Part shown: in pieces, positions 39,007 through 47,085 of the stretch
How positions within the stretch are numbered: position 1 is the stretch's first letter
Layout of the letters: each line of letters begins with the position of its first letter
NCBI RefSeq assembly: GCF_023701485.1
Contig: NZ_JAMQBK010000015.1
Coordinates: 29,393-93,392, forward strand
From: Aporhodopirellula aestuarii
GTDB lineage: Bacteria; Planctomycetota; Planctomycetia; Pirellulales; Pirellulaceae
Length of the DNA: 64,000 nucleotides
Direction of reading: 5' to 3'
Program-made: the position numbers and the translations under genes
The notes under the pieces: generated by a model
Database searches by the model: none
Seen by the model: only the letters and a program-made list of their open reading frames with translations
What the model was told of the DNA's origin: nothing

Positions 39007-39339
39007 TTACGCGGCCATCGCCGAACAGCTTTCGTGGCATTTGCGGCAACATTCGACGCATTCGTCCATTCCGCCAACCTTTTCACAACTGTCTGCACAC
39101 GCTTTGCAGATTTCAGCACAGGCTTGGCAGTACTGGGCATGATGATCGCTGTTGCGGCTCATGAAATCGACGCACGCGCTGCACGCAGCGATGCAGTCGA
39201 GCATTAATTTCACGTGCGTTTGTTCGACATGTTTGCCACCTTCAACGAGACAATGACTGGTCAGCTTATTAGCGCAGGTCGTTTGACACTCTTGGCAATT
39301 TTGAATGCACTCCTGTTTGGATGCGGTTGCAGTACTCAT
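39007..39339 (-). CDS. Four-helix-bundle copper-binding protein (Csp-like, Cys-rich)
   Basis: 110 residues with 16 Cys in CxxC/CxxxC helices: [63 protein letters not shown]. These line up on four helices, as in the bacterial copper storage proteins that bind many Cu(I) ions. No signal peptide is seen, so it should be cytosolic (Csp3-like). It is divergent from the copper P-type ATPase, with a CsoR-type box between the two starts at 39408. Likely it buffers excess copper. Confidence 0.88.
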   Translation of the reverse strand: MSTATASKQECIQNCQECQTTCANKLTSHCLVEGGKHVEQTHVKLMLDCIAACSACVDFMSRNSDHHAQYCQACAEICKACADSCEKVGGMDECVECCRKCHESCSAMAA

Positions 39340-39407
39340 TCGTTTTTCTCCTTATTGGAAGGTTTGTCGCGGCCCCGTTGCCGCATCGATTTGGGAATGC
39401 AACTTGC

Positions 39408-39424
39408 ATACCATCCTGGGGTAT
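39408..39424. promoter_or_regulatory. Candidate CsoR operator, csp/copA intergenic region
   Basis: Perfect inverted repeat ATACC-ATCCTGG-GGTAT (arms of 5, spacer 7, 17 bases). It lies between the divergent Csp-like gene (start 39339) and copA (start 39461), positioned to regulate both. The same arms and spacer length occur at 41999 and 54261. CsoR-type copper operators are commonly GC-containing dyads of this kind. Confidence 0.7.
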
Positions 39425-39460
39425 ATTGGACATTGCCAAACTGACAGCGAAGGAATTCCC

Positions 39461-41908
39461 ATGGCCTCTACCCAAACCACTGCCACCGATCCGGTCTGCG
39501 GAATGACCGTTGATCTGGCCGAATCACGCCACAGTGAACACGAGGGCCAGTCGTATTATTTCTGCAGTGCGGGCTGCCAAAAGAAATTTGAAGCAGATCC
39601 TGCTGGCGTTTTGGCCACGTTTGCCGCCAAGCAAGCAGCAAAGACTGCGGGAGAGTCTGGGAATGCGGGAGAGAAGCAGAGCACGCAAAATACCAAACAC
39701 TCTTGCTGTGGTGGATCGTCAACCAAACCGCGCAATCAGGCCCCATCCTCTCTCGTCTCGCTATCTCCCAACACATCAACTTCTTCCTCCACCGCGATCT
39801 ATACCTGCCCGATGCACCCCGAGATCGAGCAGGTCGGCCCCGGTGATTGTCCGATTTGTGGAATGGATTTGGAACCCAAGTTCGTCAATGCGGCGGACGA
39901 GGGCGACGACGAACAATACACCGATATGAAACGCCGGTTTTGGATCGGTACGGCGTTGTCAGTTCCACTCCTGCTGATCGCGATGGGACCGATGGTGGGC
40001 TTGCCCGTTCATGATTGGATATCGGGCACCACGATGGGCTGGCTGCAACTGGTTCTTGCCACCCCAATTGTGCTTTGGTGTGGATGGCCGTTATTAGTCC
40101 GCGGAGCCAAATCCTTTCGGTCGATGAACCTCAATATGTTCTCGCTGATCGCAGTGGGAACGTTGGCCGCGTATCTATTCAGCTTGGTCGTGGTGCTGTT
40201 ACCCGGTCTGATCCCTGCCGCGTTTTTCGAAAACGGTATGCCGCCGTTGTACTTCGAAGCCTCAGCCGTGATCATCACGTTGGTGTTGCTGGGTCAAGTC
40301 TTAGAACTTCGCGCACGTCAACAAACCGGCGGAGCAATCCGCGAATTGATGCAGCTCACTCCCGAAACTGCCACACGGATCACGGAGGACGGCGAAGAAG
40401 AGGTCGGCTTGGACGCCGTTCACAAAGGCGACCGACTGCGGGTCCGGCCCGGTGAGAAAGTGCCTGTTGATGGTCGCGTGGTCAGCGGATCGAGCAGCAT
40501 TGACGAATCCATGTTGACTGGCGAACCGATCCCGGTTGAAAAGTCCGAAGGTGACGACATTACCGGCGGAACACTGAACCAAACCGGTGCACTCGTGATG
40601 GAAGCTGTAGGCGTTGGGGGCGACACCGTCTTGAGCCGGATCGTGCAAATGGTAGCTGATGCGCAGCGCAGCCGTGCACCGATTCAAAAGTTGGCTGACG
40701 TGGTCGCACGCTACTTCGTGCCAGCGGTCATCGTTTGCTCGATTGTCGCGTTCATCGGTTGGGCGATGTTTGGGCCCGAACCCCAGCTAGCTCACGCGTT
40801 TGTGGCGGCCGTCGCCGTTCTGATCATCGCCTGCCCATGTGCACTGGGACTGGCGACGCCGATGTCGGTCATGGTCGGCGTTGGACGTGGGGCAAAAGAA
40901 GGCGTGCTCATTAAAAACGCCGAAGTTCTCGAGGTAATGGAAAAGGTCGACACGATCGTCGTCGATAAGACCGGTACGTTGACGCAAGGTCGTCCCGAGG
41001 TCACCACGATCGAGACGTTTGGGCAATGGAGCGAAAGCGATGTGTTAACGCTAGCCGCCGCCGTCGAAACTCAAAGCGAACATCCACTCGCGCAAGCTGT
41101 CGTTCGCCGCGCCAAGGCAGATAAATTGACACTTGCCGAAGCTACCGATTTCACCAGCACCACGGGTGGTGGCGTTCGCGGCATAGTAAACGAACACGGC
41201 GTCTTAATCGGCAAGGCAGAGTTGCTGGCCGAACAGGACATCACCGGAATTGATGCGGGCCGCGAGAAAGCAGGCTCGCATCAAGCCGAAGGTGCGACCG
41301 TCGTGTTTGTGGCGATTGATCATTCACTCGCAGCGATCTTGGCGATTTCGGATCCGATTAAAGACAGCACCCCAGCAGCACTCAAGACACTCCATGAACT
41401 CGGTTTGAAAGTCGTGATGCTTACCGGCGACGCCGAGCCGACTGCGAAAGCCGTCGCGGCGAAACTCGGCATCGATGAATTTCATGCTGGGGTGTCGCCC
41501 GAAGACAAACATGACTTCGTTCGCAAGCTGAAAGAGTCCGGCAAGACGGTCGCGATGTGCGGTGACGGAATCAACGACGCCCCCGCTCTCGCCGAAGCCA
41601 ATGTCGGGATCGCCATGGGAACCGGCACCGGCGTCGCCATTGAATCCGCTGGCGTGACCCTCGTCGGCGGCGACCTGCGCGGCGTCGCGGCGGCGAGCAA
41701 CCTGAGTCGCAAGACGATGAGCAACATTCGCCAGAACCTGTTCTTTGCGTTCATCTACAACGCGTTGGGCATTCCCGTTGCCGCTGGGTTGCTCTACCCG
41801 TTCTTCGGCGTCTTGCTCAGCCCGATGATCGCCGCGGCCGCAATGAGTTTTAGCAGTGTGTCCGTGATCGCAAATGCGTTGAGATTGCGGGCGGCCAAGC
41901 TAGCGTAG
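39461..41908 (+). CDS. copA: Copper-exporting P1B-type ATPase with YHS and heavy-metal-binding N-terminus
   Basis: The ATG at 39461 (815 residues) starts the YHS domain directly ([10 protein letters not shown], then [19 protein letters not shown]), which decides the start. A linker of about 60 residues is followed by a heavy-metal-binding segment [26 protein letters not shown] (Cys116 region). Eight membrane helices surround CPC at 458-460 ([13 protein letters not shown]); DKTGTLT begins at Asp502, TGE and [10 protein letters not shown] at 701-710. This matches CopA-type Cu(I) exporters without a classic CxxC HMA domain. A CsoR-type box precedes it. ATP-driven efflux of copper from cytoplasm is the expected role. 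Confidence 0.94.
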   Translation: MASTQTTATDPVCGMTVDLAESRHSEHEGQSYYFCSAGCQKKFEADPAGVLATFAAKQAAKTAGESGNAGEKQSTQNTKHSCCGGSSTKPRNQAPSSLVSLSPNTSTSSSTAIYTCPMHPEIEQVGPGDCPICGMDLEPKFVNAADEGDDEQYTDMKRRFWIGTALSVPLLLIAMGPMVGLPVHDWISGTTMGWLQLVLATPIVLWCGWPLLVRGAKSFRSMNLNMFSLIAVGTLAAYLFSLVVVLLPGLIPAAFFENGMPPLYFEASAVIITLVLLGQVLELRARQQTGGAIRELMQLTPETATRITEDGEEEVGLDAVHKGDRLRVRPGEKVPVDGRVVSGSSSIDESMLTGEPIPVEKSEGDDITGGTLNQTGALVMEAVGVGGDTVLSRIVQMVADAQRSRAPIQKLADVVARYFVPAVIVCSIVAFIGWAMFGPEPQLAHAFVAAVAVLIIACPCALGLATPMSVMVGVGRGAKEGVLIKNAEVLEVMEKVDTIVVDKTGTLTQGRPEVTTIETFGQWSESDVLTLAAAVETQSEHPLAQAVVRRAKADKLTLAEATDFTSTTGGGVRGIVNEHGVLIGKAELLAEQDITGIDAGREKAGSHQAEGATVVFVAIDHSLAAILAISDPIKDSTPAALKTLHELGLKVVMLTGDAEPTAKAVAAKLGIDEFHAGVSPEDKHDFVRKLKESGKTVAMCGDGINDAPALAEANVGIAMGTGTGVAIESAGVTLVGGDLRGVAAASNLSRKTMSNIRQNLFFAFIYNALGIPVAAGLLYPFFGVLLSPMIAAAAMSFSSVSVIANALRLRAAKLA

Positions 41909-41998
41909 TCAATCTGGTCGGTTTTCGACCAGCGCTGTCAAACCTCCCGCAGAACCCGAACGCATCTCGATAAGTCGCGGCAAGTGTTCGATTTTGGT

Positions 41999-42015
41999 AT
42001 ACCCTGCGCAGGTAT
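41999..42015. promoter_or_regulatory. Candidate CsoR operator upstream of the tolC-MCO-csoR operon
   Basis: ATACC-CTGCGCA-GGTAT, arms identical to the boxes at 39408 and 54261 and the same 7-base spacer, 50 bases before the TolC-family start. Since csoR itself is the last gene of this operon, this box would create an autoregulatory loop. Confidence 0.72.
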
Positions 42016-42064
42016 CTTGCCGATTTTCAAAGTAGTTCCAAAGGCTGCTGCGTAGATCGAGGGA

Positions 42065-43597
42065 GTGATTTTAGTGCAATCTTTTTTATTAAAGTCCGGA
42101 CTGTTCGTCGCATCGACGATCGGAATCCTTTCTGCGACCGTCCAGGCACAAATGCCGCACACGGGCGGCATGCATTCAGCGACCGGGCACCGGTTCACTC
42201 CACCACCGCCCGTACCGGAGGCGCCCTATGGACTCGACCAACTCGACCCGAGTGGGGCACTTTTTCCTGACGTAAGACTCGACGGTACCGACTTTCCGTC
42301 CGCGCCCGCTCCGATCTATGTTGACGGCCAAATCATTTCAGAGGGATACACGGCTTATGATCAGGTTCAAAGCTACAACCTCGAAGACTTCCTAACTCTC
42401 GCGGCTCAGCACAATCCTACGATTCGCCAATCACGATTGCAGATCTCTGCACAAACGGCCAAAGCATTGCAAGCCGGACTGTATCCCAACCCGGTTCTAA
42501 ACTACGTCGGCGAACAAATTGGAGTCGATACCGAAGACGATAAAGACTCGCCAGGCGAATTCCAGGGGATGACACTCAGACAACGTATTGTGACCGCGGG
42601 AAAATTACGATTGAGTCGCGAAAAGTACATGCGTCGCGCTCACGTGTCCGAACACCTGGCGATGGCGCAACAGTTTCGCGTCTGCAATGACGTACGCATC
42701 CACTTCTATCAAACTCTCGCGGCGAAAGAGATCGTTGAGCTTCGAAAAGAACTGCTCAAGTCCGCCGAGGATTCCGCTGTTACCGCTCGCGAACTTTACA
42801 ACCAAGGCCAAGCCAATCGCGTGGAAGTTCACCGATCGAACATCAAGCTACAACGTTCGCGTTTAGACGTTTTGTCTGCAGAGAATCATTATCGCGAAAG
42901 CTTTCGCCAGCTCGTTGCGTTCGTTGGAGTTGACCTGACCGATGGAATGGTGTCGGGCGATCTGATGCCGCAAGGGCCCCCGATTTCCTACCAAGAAGCG
43001 ATATCCATGGTGCTCGCCGAAAGCCCCGAACTCGCTGCCGCACGTGCCAAACTAGCGGCTGACCAGACCACGCTGCGGCGCGAGCAGGTGGAGTGGATTC
43101 CAGACATCGTTGCCGAGGGTGGAGCGGGCTATAACTTCGACGCCAACGAAACAGTTGCGTCCGCCAACGTCTCTATCGAGCTGCCTGTTTTTGACCGCAA
43201 CCAGGGAACGATTCGTCAGGCTCAGTTGGACTATTGCAGGCAACAGGAAGAAATCCGGAGAACGGAACTGATGTTGCAGCAAAAAATGGCAAACTTGTAT
43301 CAGCGATACCTGACTGCACTTCAAATCGCCACCGAATACGAACGCGTGATCGTCCCCGAATCCGAATTGGCTTACCGGGAATTGCTAGACAGCTACAAGG
43401 CAAACCGTGTGGATTGGCCGTCGGTGTTGGATGCCCAGATGGAGTACTTCGACGCACGACTGACGCGGGTGCAACAACTCGAAGAGGTTCGCGTCAATGA
43501 GGTGCTCGTTCGTGGTTACATGCTACAAGACGGCTTGTCCGCAGCTCCCGGCCCGACGCCGCCCGGCCACATCGATGCGGTGCCGAAGCCTCGCTAG
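42065..43597 (+). CDS. TolC-family outer membrane factor of the copper island
   Basis: 510 residues from a GTG at 42065; a second GTG at 42074 is possible. A signal peptide (SGLFVASTIGILSATVQAQ) is followed by a Pro-rich stretch and two long alpha-helical halves characteristic of outer membrane efflux proteins (TLAAQHNPTIRQSRLQI, QRIVTAGKLRLSREKYMRR, and YNFDANETVASANVSIELPVFDRNQG). The trimer should form a periplasmic tunnel and outer-membrane pore. It is first in an operon with a multicopper oxidase and csoR, after a CsoR-type box, so it is likely a partner for copper export. Confidence 0.88.
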   Translation: MILVQSFLLKSGLFVASTIGILSATVQAQMPHTGGMHSATGHRFTPPPPVPEAPYGLDQLDPSGALFPDVRLDGTDFPSAPAPIYVDGQIISEGYTAYDQVQSYNLEDFLTLAAQHNPTIRQSRLQISAQTAKALQAGLYPNPVLNYVGEQIGVDTEDDKDSPGEFQGMTLRQRIVTAGKLRLSREKYMRRAHVSEHLAMAQQFRVCNDVRIHFYQTLAAKEIVELRKELLKSAEDSAVTARELYNQGQANRVEVHRSNIKLQRSRLDVLSAENHYRESFRQLVAFVGVDLTDGMVSGDLMPQGPPISYQEAISMVLAESPELAAARAKLAADQTTLRREQVEWIPDIVAEGGAGYNFDANETVASANVSIELPVFDRNQGTIRQAQLDYCRQQEEIRRTELMLQQKMANLYQRYLTALQIATEYERVIVPESELAYRELLDSYKANRVDWPSVLDAQMEYFDARLTRVQQLEEVRVNEVLVRGYMLQDGLSAAPGPTPPGHIDAVPKPR

Positions 43598-43693
43598 GAA
43601 GAAGATGGAGATGAGGAGTATAGGTTTCCGTGAGAAGTAGCCAGGCGTCCCATTGGCTGAGACACAACACACGAGACGAAAGAGATAACTGCT

Positions 43694-45160
43694 ATGTCCA
43701 ATCCAGAAAAGCGACGCAACTTCCTGAAAGCCAGTTCGATCGCTGCATTCACCGGTGCGATCACCAATGCACTTCGTACGGACGCGTCTGCACAGGAAAA
43801 CGCCGCAACGCATACGCCCCAACATGCTGACACCGACTACGACGGCTTTTCACGCTTCAAACCGAGCCGGGGTAATGATCCCGATTCAGACTACTACCTT
43901 GGCAAATTAGTCCCTGGCTTTCGGAGTGCCGCTGACGGACCGGCTCCGTTTGTTGCTCCTGATCTTGAGAAGTTGCCCTGGAAAATGGTACGGGGTGCAA
44001 AAGAGTTTCACCTCGTACCGATGGCGGTCGAACGTGAATTCTTACCGGGCTACAAGATGAACGTTTATGGCTTCAACGGGAGTATGCCGGGGCCGACGAT
44101 CGAGGTGAATCAGGGTGATCGGGTTCGCATCATCGTCACCAATGAATCGCCCGAAGCGACCACGACTCACTGGCACGGCTTCGAGATGCCGGTCCAATAC
44201 GATGGCAGCGAAACGCTCACTCAAAATCCGATTGAACCCGGCAAGTCGTTTGTCTATGAGTTTGATGTCCACGAAGAGGGAACATTCTTCTACCACTCAC
44301 ACGTCCCGATGCAGGAAGCGTTTGGTAGCGTGGGTTGGTTCATCGTACATCCGAAAAAGGTCTTCGCCCCACCAGTTGATCGTGACTTCGGATTGATCTT
44401 CCAAAACTTTTTCATCGAACCCCAACAAACCATCGCGGATAGTTGGCGGATGGATTGGAATTGGCACACGATCAACGGACGCAGCGGTCCGTACACGACG
44501 CCGCTGGTGGTCAAGCACGGCGAGCGTGTTCGAGTTCGGATCATGGACTTTTCTCCCATGCAACATCATCCGGTTCACTTGCACGGGCACACATTCTGGG
44601 TGACGGGGCATGAGGGTGCTCGCATCCCCAAGTCCGCCTGGATTCCTCGCAACACCGAGCTGATCGGGATCGCTCAAGCCTCCGATTTCGAATTCATCGC
44701 CAACAACCCCGGCGACTGGATGTTCCATTGCCACATGGTTCACCACATGATGAACCACATGACGCGGCAGGTCGGCCCACGCATTCGCCAAAACGCTTCG
44801 GTGGACAAGTATCTAGCTAATATCCATAACCGCCCCCCTGTCGATGCGTCACGAGACGATCCCGGTTTCAACACGCCTGGGTATCCACAGGAAATGAAGA
44901 GCATGAACATGTCGGATGCGATGATGAAAAAGATCTGGGATCGTCGCGAGGTCCAAGGGATGCGTGCGACTTGGCCGATGTCGATCATGGGGCTCATGAC
45001 CGCTCTGCGAGTGCTCCCTGAAGACCTTTATCACAAGGTGATGGAAACCGACGAACCGATTGAGAAGGGCAGCGTATTCGCTGAAATTGTGCGACGTTTC
45101 GGCGATCCCAACGCCTACGAAAGGGCCCCCATGCACAACATGTCGGGGATGAAGATGTAA
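43694..45160 (+). CDS. Multicopper oxidase with Tat-like signal and Met-rich tail
   Basis: 488 residues. N-terminus MSNPEKRRNFLKASSIAAF is a twin-arginine signal, suggesting export after folding. The four copper motifs are present: HWH (159-161), HSH (201-203), HxxHxH with HPVHLHGHTFW (292-297 region), and HCHMVHHMMNHM with type 1 Cys346 and a Met axial ligand. In copper-resistance systems such enzymes oxidise Cu(I) to Cu(II) in the periplasm. A 100-residue C-terminal extension is rich in Met (MKSMNMSDAMMKK, MHNMSGMKM), which may bind Cu(I). It follows tolC and precedes csoR in one operon. Confidence 0.93.
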   Translation: MSNPEKRRNFLKASSIAAFTGAITNALRTDASAQENAATHTPQHADTDYDGFSRFKPSRGNDPDSDYYLGKLVPGFRSAADGPAPFVAPDLEKLPWKMVRGAKEFHLVPMAVEREFLPGYKMNVYGFNGSMPGPTIEVNQGDRVRIIVTNESPEATTTHWHGFEMPVQYDGSETLTQNPIEPGKSFVYEFDVHEEGTFFYHSHVPMQEAFGSVGWFIVHPKKVFAPPVDRDFGLIFQNFFIEPQQTIADSWRMDWNWHTINGRSGPYTTPLVVKHGERVRVRIMDFSPMQHHPVHLHGHTFWVTGHEGARIPKSAWIPRNTELIGIAQASDFEFIANNPGDWMFHCHMVHHMMNHMTRQVGPRIRQNASVDKYLANIHNRPPVDASRDDPGFNTPGYPQEMKSMNMSDAMMKKIWDRREVQGMRATWPMSIMGLMTALRVLPEDLYHKVMETDEPIEKGSVFAEIVRRFGDPNAYERAPMHNMSGMKM

Positions 45161-45246
45161 CGGGATGCCGAATATTTGCATTTCCAGCTACAATGGGATT
45201 CTTCTGGGCCTCCCCCGGATCGAAGGGAAAACCAAGCTGGATAGAA

Positions 45247-45525
45247 ATGCTCTCAGACGACGAGAAGAAAAAGCTGAACAACCGACTTCGACGTGTCATC
45301 GGACAAGTCGAAGCGGTCGGCCGTATGATCGACAACGAAGAATACTGCGTCGATATTTTGATGCAGCTATCGGCCGCTACGGGAGCACTCAGCAAGGTGG
45401 GTCAGATCGTGTTGGAACAACACATCCAATCCTGCGTCAGCGAAGCGATCCAAAGCGGCGATCCGCAGCAACGGTCCGAAAAGATCGAAGAGCTGATGAA
45501 AGTCTTTCGCAAATACTCCGAGTAG
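45247..45525 (+). CDS. csoR: CsoR/FrmR-family copper-sensing repressor
   Basis: The ATG at 45247 (92 residues) starts the conserved core MLSDDEKKKLNNRLRRVIGQ; further upstream codons lack homology. The ligand set C34, H59, C63 (YCVDIL, then QHIQSC) has the same spacing as the CsoR copper site of Mycobacterium tuberculosis (36, 61, 65). It should form a helical tetramer that leaves DNA when Cu(I) binds. Last gene of the tolC-MCO operon; three identical dyads (ATACC-N7-GGTAT) across the island are its likely sites. It converges on the gene at 45733, with a hairpin repeat between them. Confidence 0.93.
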   Translation: MLSDDEKKKLNNRLRRVIGQVEAVGRMIDNEEYCVDILMQLSAATGALSKVGQIVLEQHIQSCVSEAIQSGDPQQRSEKIEELMKVFRKYSE

Positions 45526-45631
45526 AAAAATCGCCCCGCGGGTAAAAACGCCGAGGTGGCAAAAAGGCAGGGGTGGCGTGGTGACGTCAACACAAGCGTG
45601 AATCAGCCGCGACACCACCCCCGCGAAGACA

Positions 45632-45733
45632 AGTTGGGAGTTGGGAGTTGGGAGTCGGGAGTCGGGAGTCGGGAAAACGATTTGCTCCCTCACTCCCAGC
45701 TCCCAGCTCCCAGCTCCCAGCTCCCAGCTCCCC
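45632..45733. repeat. Heptamer hairpin A between csoR and the YHS gene
   Basis: The left arm is six units of GGGAGTT/GGGAGTC on the plus strand (45632-45674); after a 10-base loop the right arm is complementary CTCCCAG units (45684-45733). The right arm ends on the stop codon of the leftward YHS gene. It could act as a bidirectional terminator; the G-rich arm fits a G-quadruplex rule. Confidence 0.85.
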
Positions 45734-46875
45734 TACTTAATGACCGGAGCTTCGACTCCTTGTGATTGCAAGACAGCCAAATACTTCTCCGGGTCAGCCG
45801 CAATCTTCTTGGCGCAACCTGGGCAACAGATGTAGATCGCTTTGCCTGCCGCGTTAACCTTGTAAGGGCCGCCCATGCCGGCGAGAGGTTCATCCATGAC
45901 GGGGCACATCTTTTGGGCAGCAATGAAAGGGGCGTCGGCAGCAGAAACTTTGAATACGCCCTCTCGAACTGCCTCAGTCCCAGCGGAAACGAAATTTCCC
46001 CCACTCCCGACTCCCGCACTGCCCATCTCTTCAGTGCCATATACCATTTTCAGATACTTTGCCGGTTCGGCTTGCACTTTCTTGATGCATCCCTTGCAAC
46101 ACAGAAAGATCGGTTTGTCGCCAACCATGACTTTGATTGGTGTCCCCATTCCACCGAGCGGTTCGTCCATCACCGGGCATACCTTCTGCTTTGCGATCGC
46201 CGCCGCGTCCGCTGTCGTTGCCGTCGTGACCGTAATCTGCGGACGTCCAGCCGCATACTTCGCAGGATTCGATTTCACCGCGTTGACGCAGCCAGCACAG
46301 CACAAGTAGACCGTTTGACCATTGACGTCGACGGCGACCGGATCACCCATGCTGCCGAGCGGCTTACCACTGACGGGACAAATCTTTTGCCGTGCGATGG
46401 CCGCTGCAGCCAGTTGAGTCTCGCTCAACGGCACCGTTGCGACTTCGGTAAATGCAACCGTATCGCCACCCGATGAGGCAATACCGACGAGACGCACGTC
46501 CATCTCGACTTGCCGGCCGGCGAGTTGCGAAAGATTGACCGGCGTAGTCAAAGATCCTTTGCCATCTGGCAATAGGTTGTAGCGATAGCGTTTCGCGTTT
46601 CCTTCCACACGAACCGAAATCGCTCCGCGACCTTGATCGACCGCAACCGCTTTACCGGTACGGTCATAGACAAAAAGCTGAATGCCGGCTTGTGAAACGA
46701 CTGTTTCAATCTGCAGCTCGCCCATTGATTTGATACTGCCGTGATTGGGACCGACCGCCACCGCCGGTTGTGTCTTGTTCATGCCCGGCACCGCATGATC
46801 GTGTGCCGTTTGGGCGACCACCGTCGACACCGAGAGGGCGAGCGTGCAGGCGATTGAGAGTAGATAACGTTTCAT
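45733..46875 (-). CDS. Secreted protein with three YHS-like copper-binding domains
   Basis: The ATG at 46875 (380 residues) opens a signal peptide (MKRYLLSIACTLALSVSTVVA); upstream in-frame codons are heptamer-repeat translation. An N-terminal beta domain (residues 50-150) has no name. Three related domains follow at about 160-210, 228-278 and 318-370, each with xxCPV(M/S)xxPLxGMGxPxxV and a CC-GC cluster (LCCAGC, LCCKGC, ICCPGC). These are YHS/TRASH-like metal sites. As the last gene leftward of the CusA-type operon, it is probably a periplasmic copper chaperone or buffer. A heptamer tract inside codes for GSAGVGSGG. Confidence 0.82.
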   Translation of the reverse strand: MKRYLLSIACTLALSVSTVVAQTAHDHAVPGMNKTQPAVAVGPNHGSIKSMGELQIETVVSQAGIQLFVYDRTGKAVAVDQGRGAISVRVEGNAKRYRYNLLPDGKGSLTTPVNLSQLAGRQVEMDVRLVGIASSGGDTVAFTEVATVPLSETQLAAAAIARQKICPVSGKPLGSMGDPVAVDVNGQTVYLCCAGCVNAVKSNPAKYAAGRPQITVTTATTADAAAIAKQKVCPVMDEPLGGMGTPIKVMVGDKPIFLCCKGCIKKVQAEPAKYLKMVYGTEEMGSAGVGSGGNFVSAGTEAVREGVFKVSAADAPFIAAQKMCPVMDEPLAGMGGPYKVNAAGKAIYICCPGCAKKIAADPEKYLAVLQSQGVEAPVIK

Positions 46876-46941
46876 TGGTAACTCCGTTGGAAAAGGTGTG
46901 GATTGGTTAGGTGGTTGGTATTGGATGAGTGACACTGTTTT

Positions 46942-47085
46942 GAGCTGGGAGCTGGGAGCTGGGAGCTGGGAGCTGGGAGCTGGGAGCTGGGAGCTGGGAG
47001 CTGGATTCATTGCCTATCGCTCCCAACTCCCTCTCTCCCAACTCCCTCTCTCCCAGCTCCCCCACTCCCAGCTCCCCCTCTCTCT
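46942..47085. repeat. Heptamer hairpin B between the YHS gene and cusA
   Basis: Nine perfect GAGCTGG units (46942-47004), then about 14 bases, then a C-rich arm (47019-47085) of CTCCCAA/CTCCCAG with some CTCTCTC variants. The right arm encodes the last 20 residues of the cusA product. G-arm first, C-arm second, as in the other copies. Confidence 0.85.
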
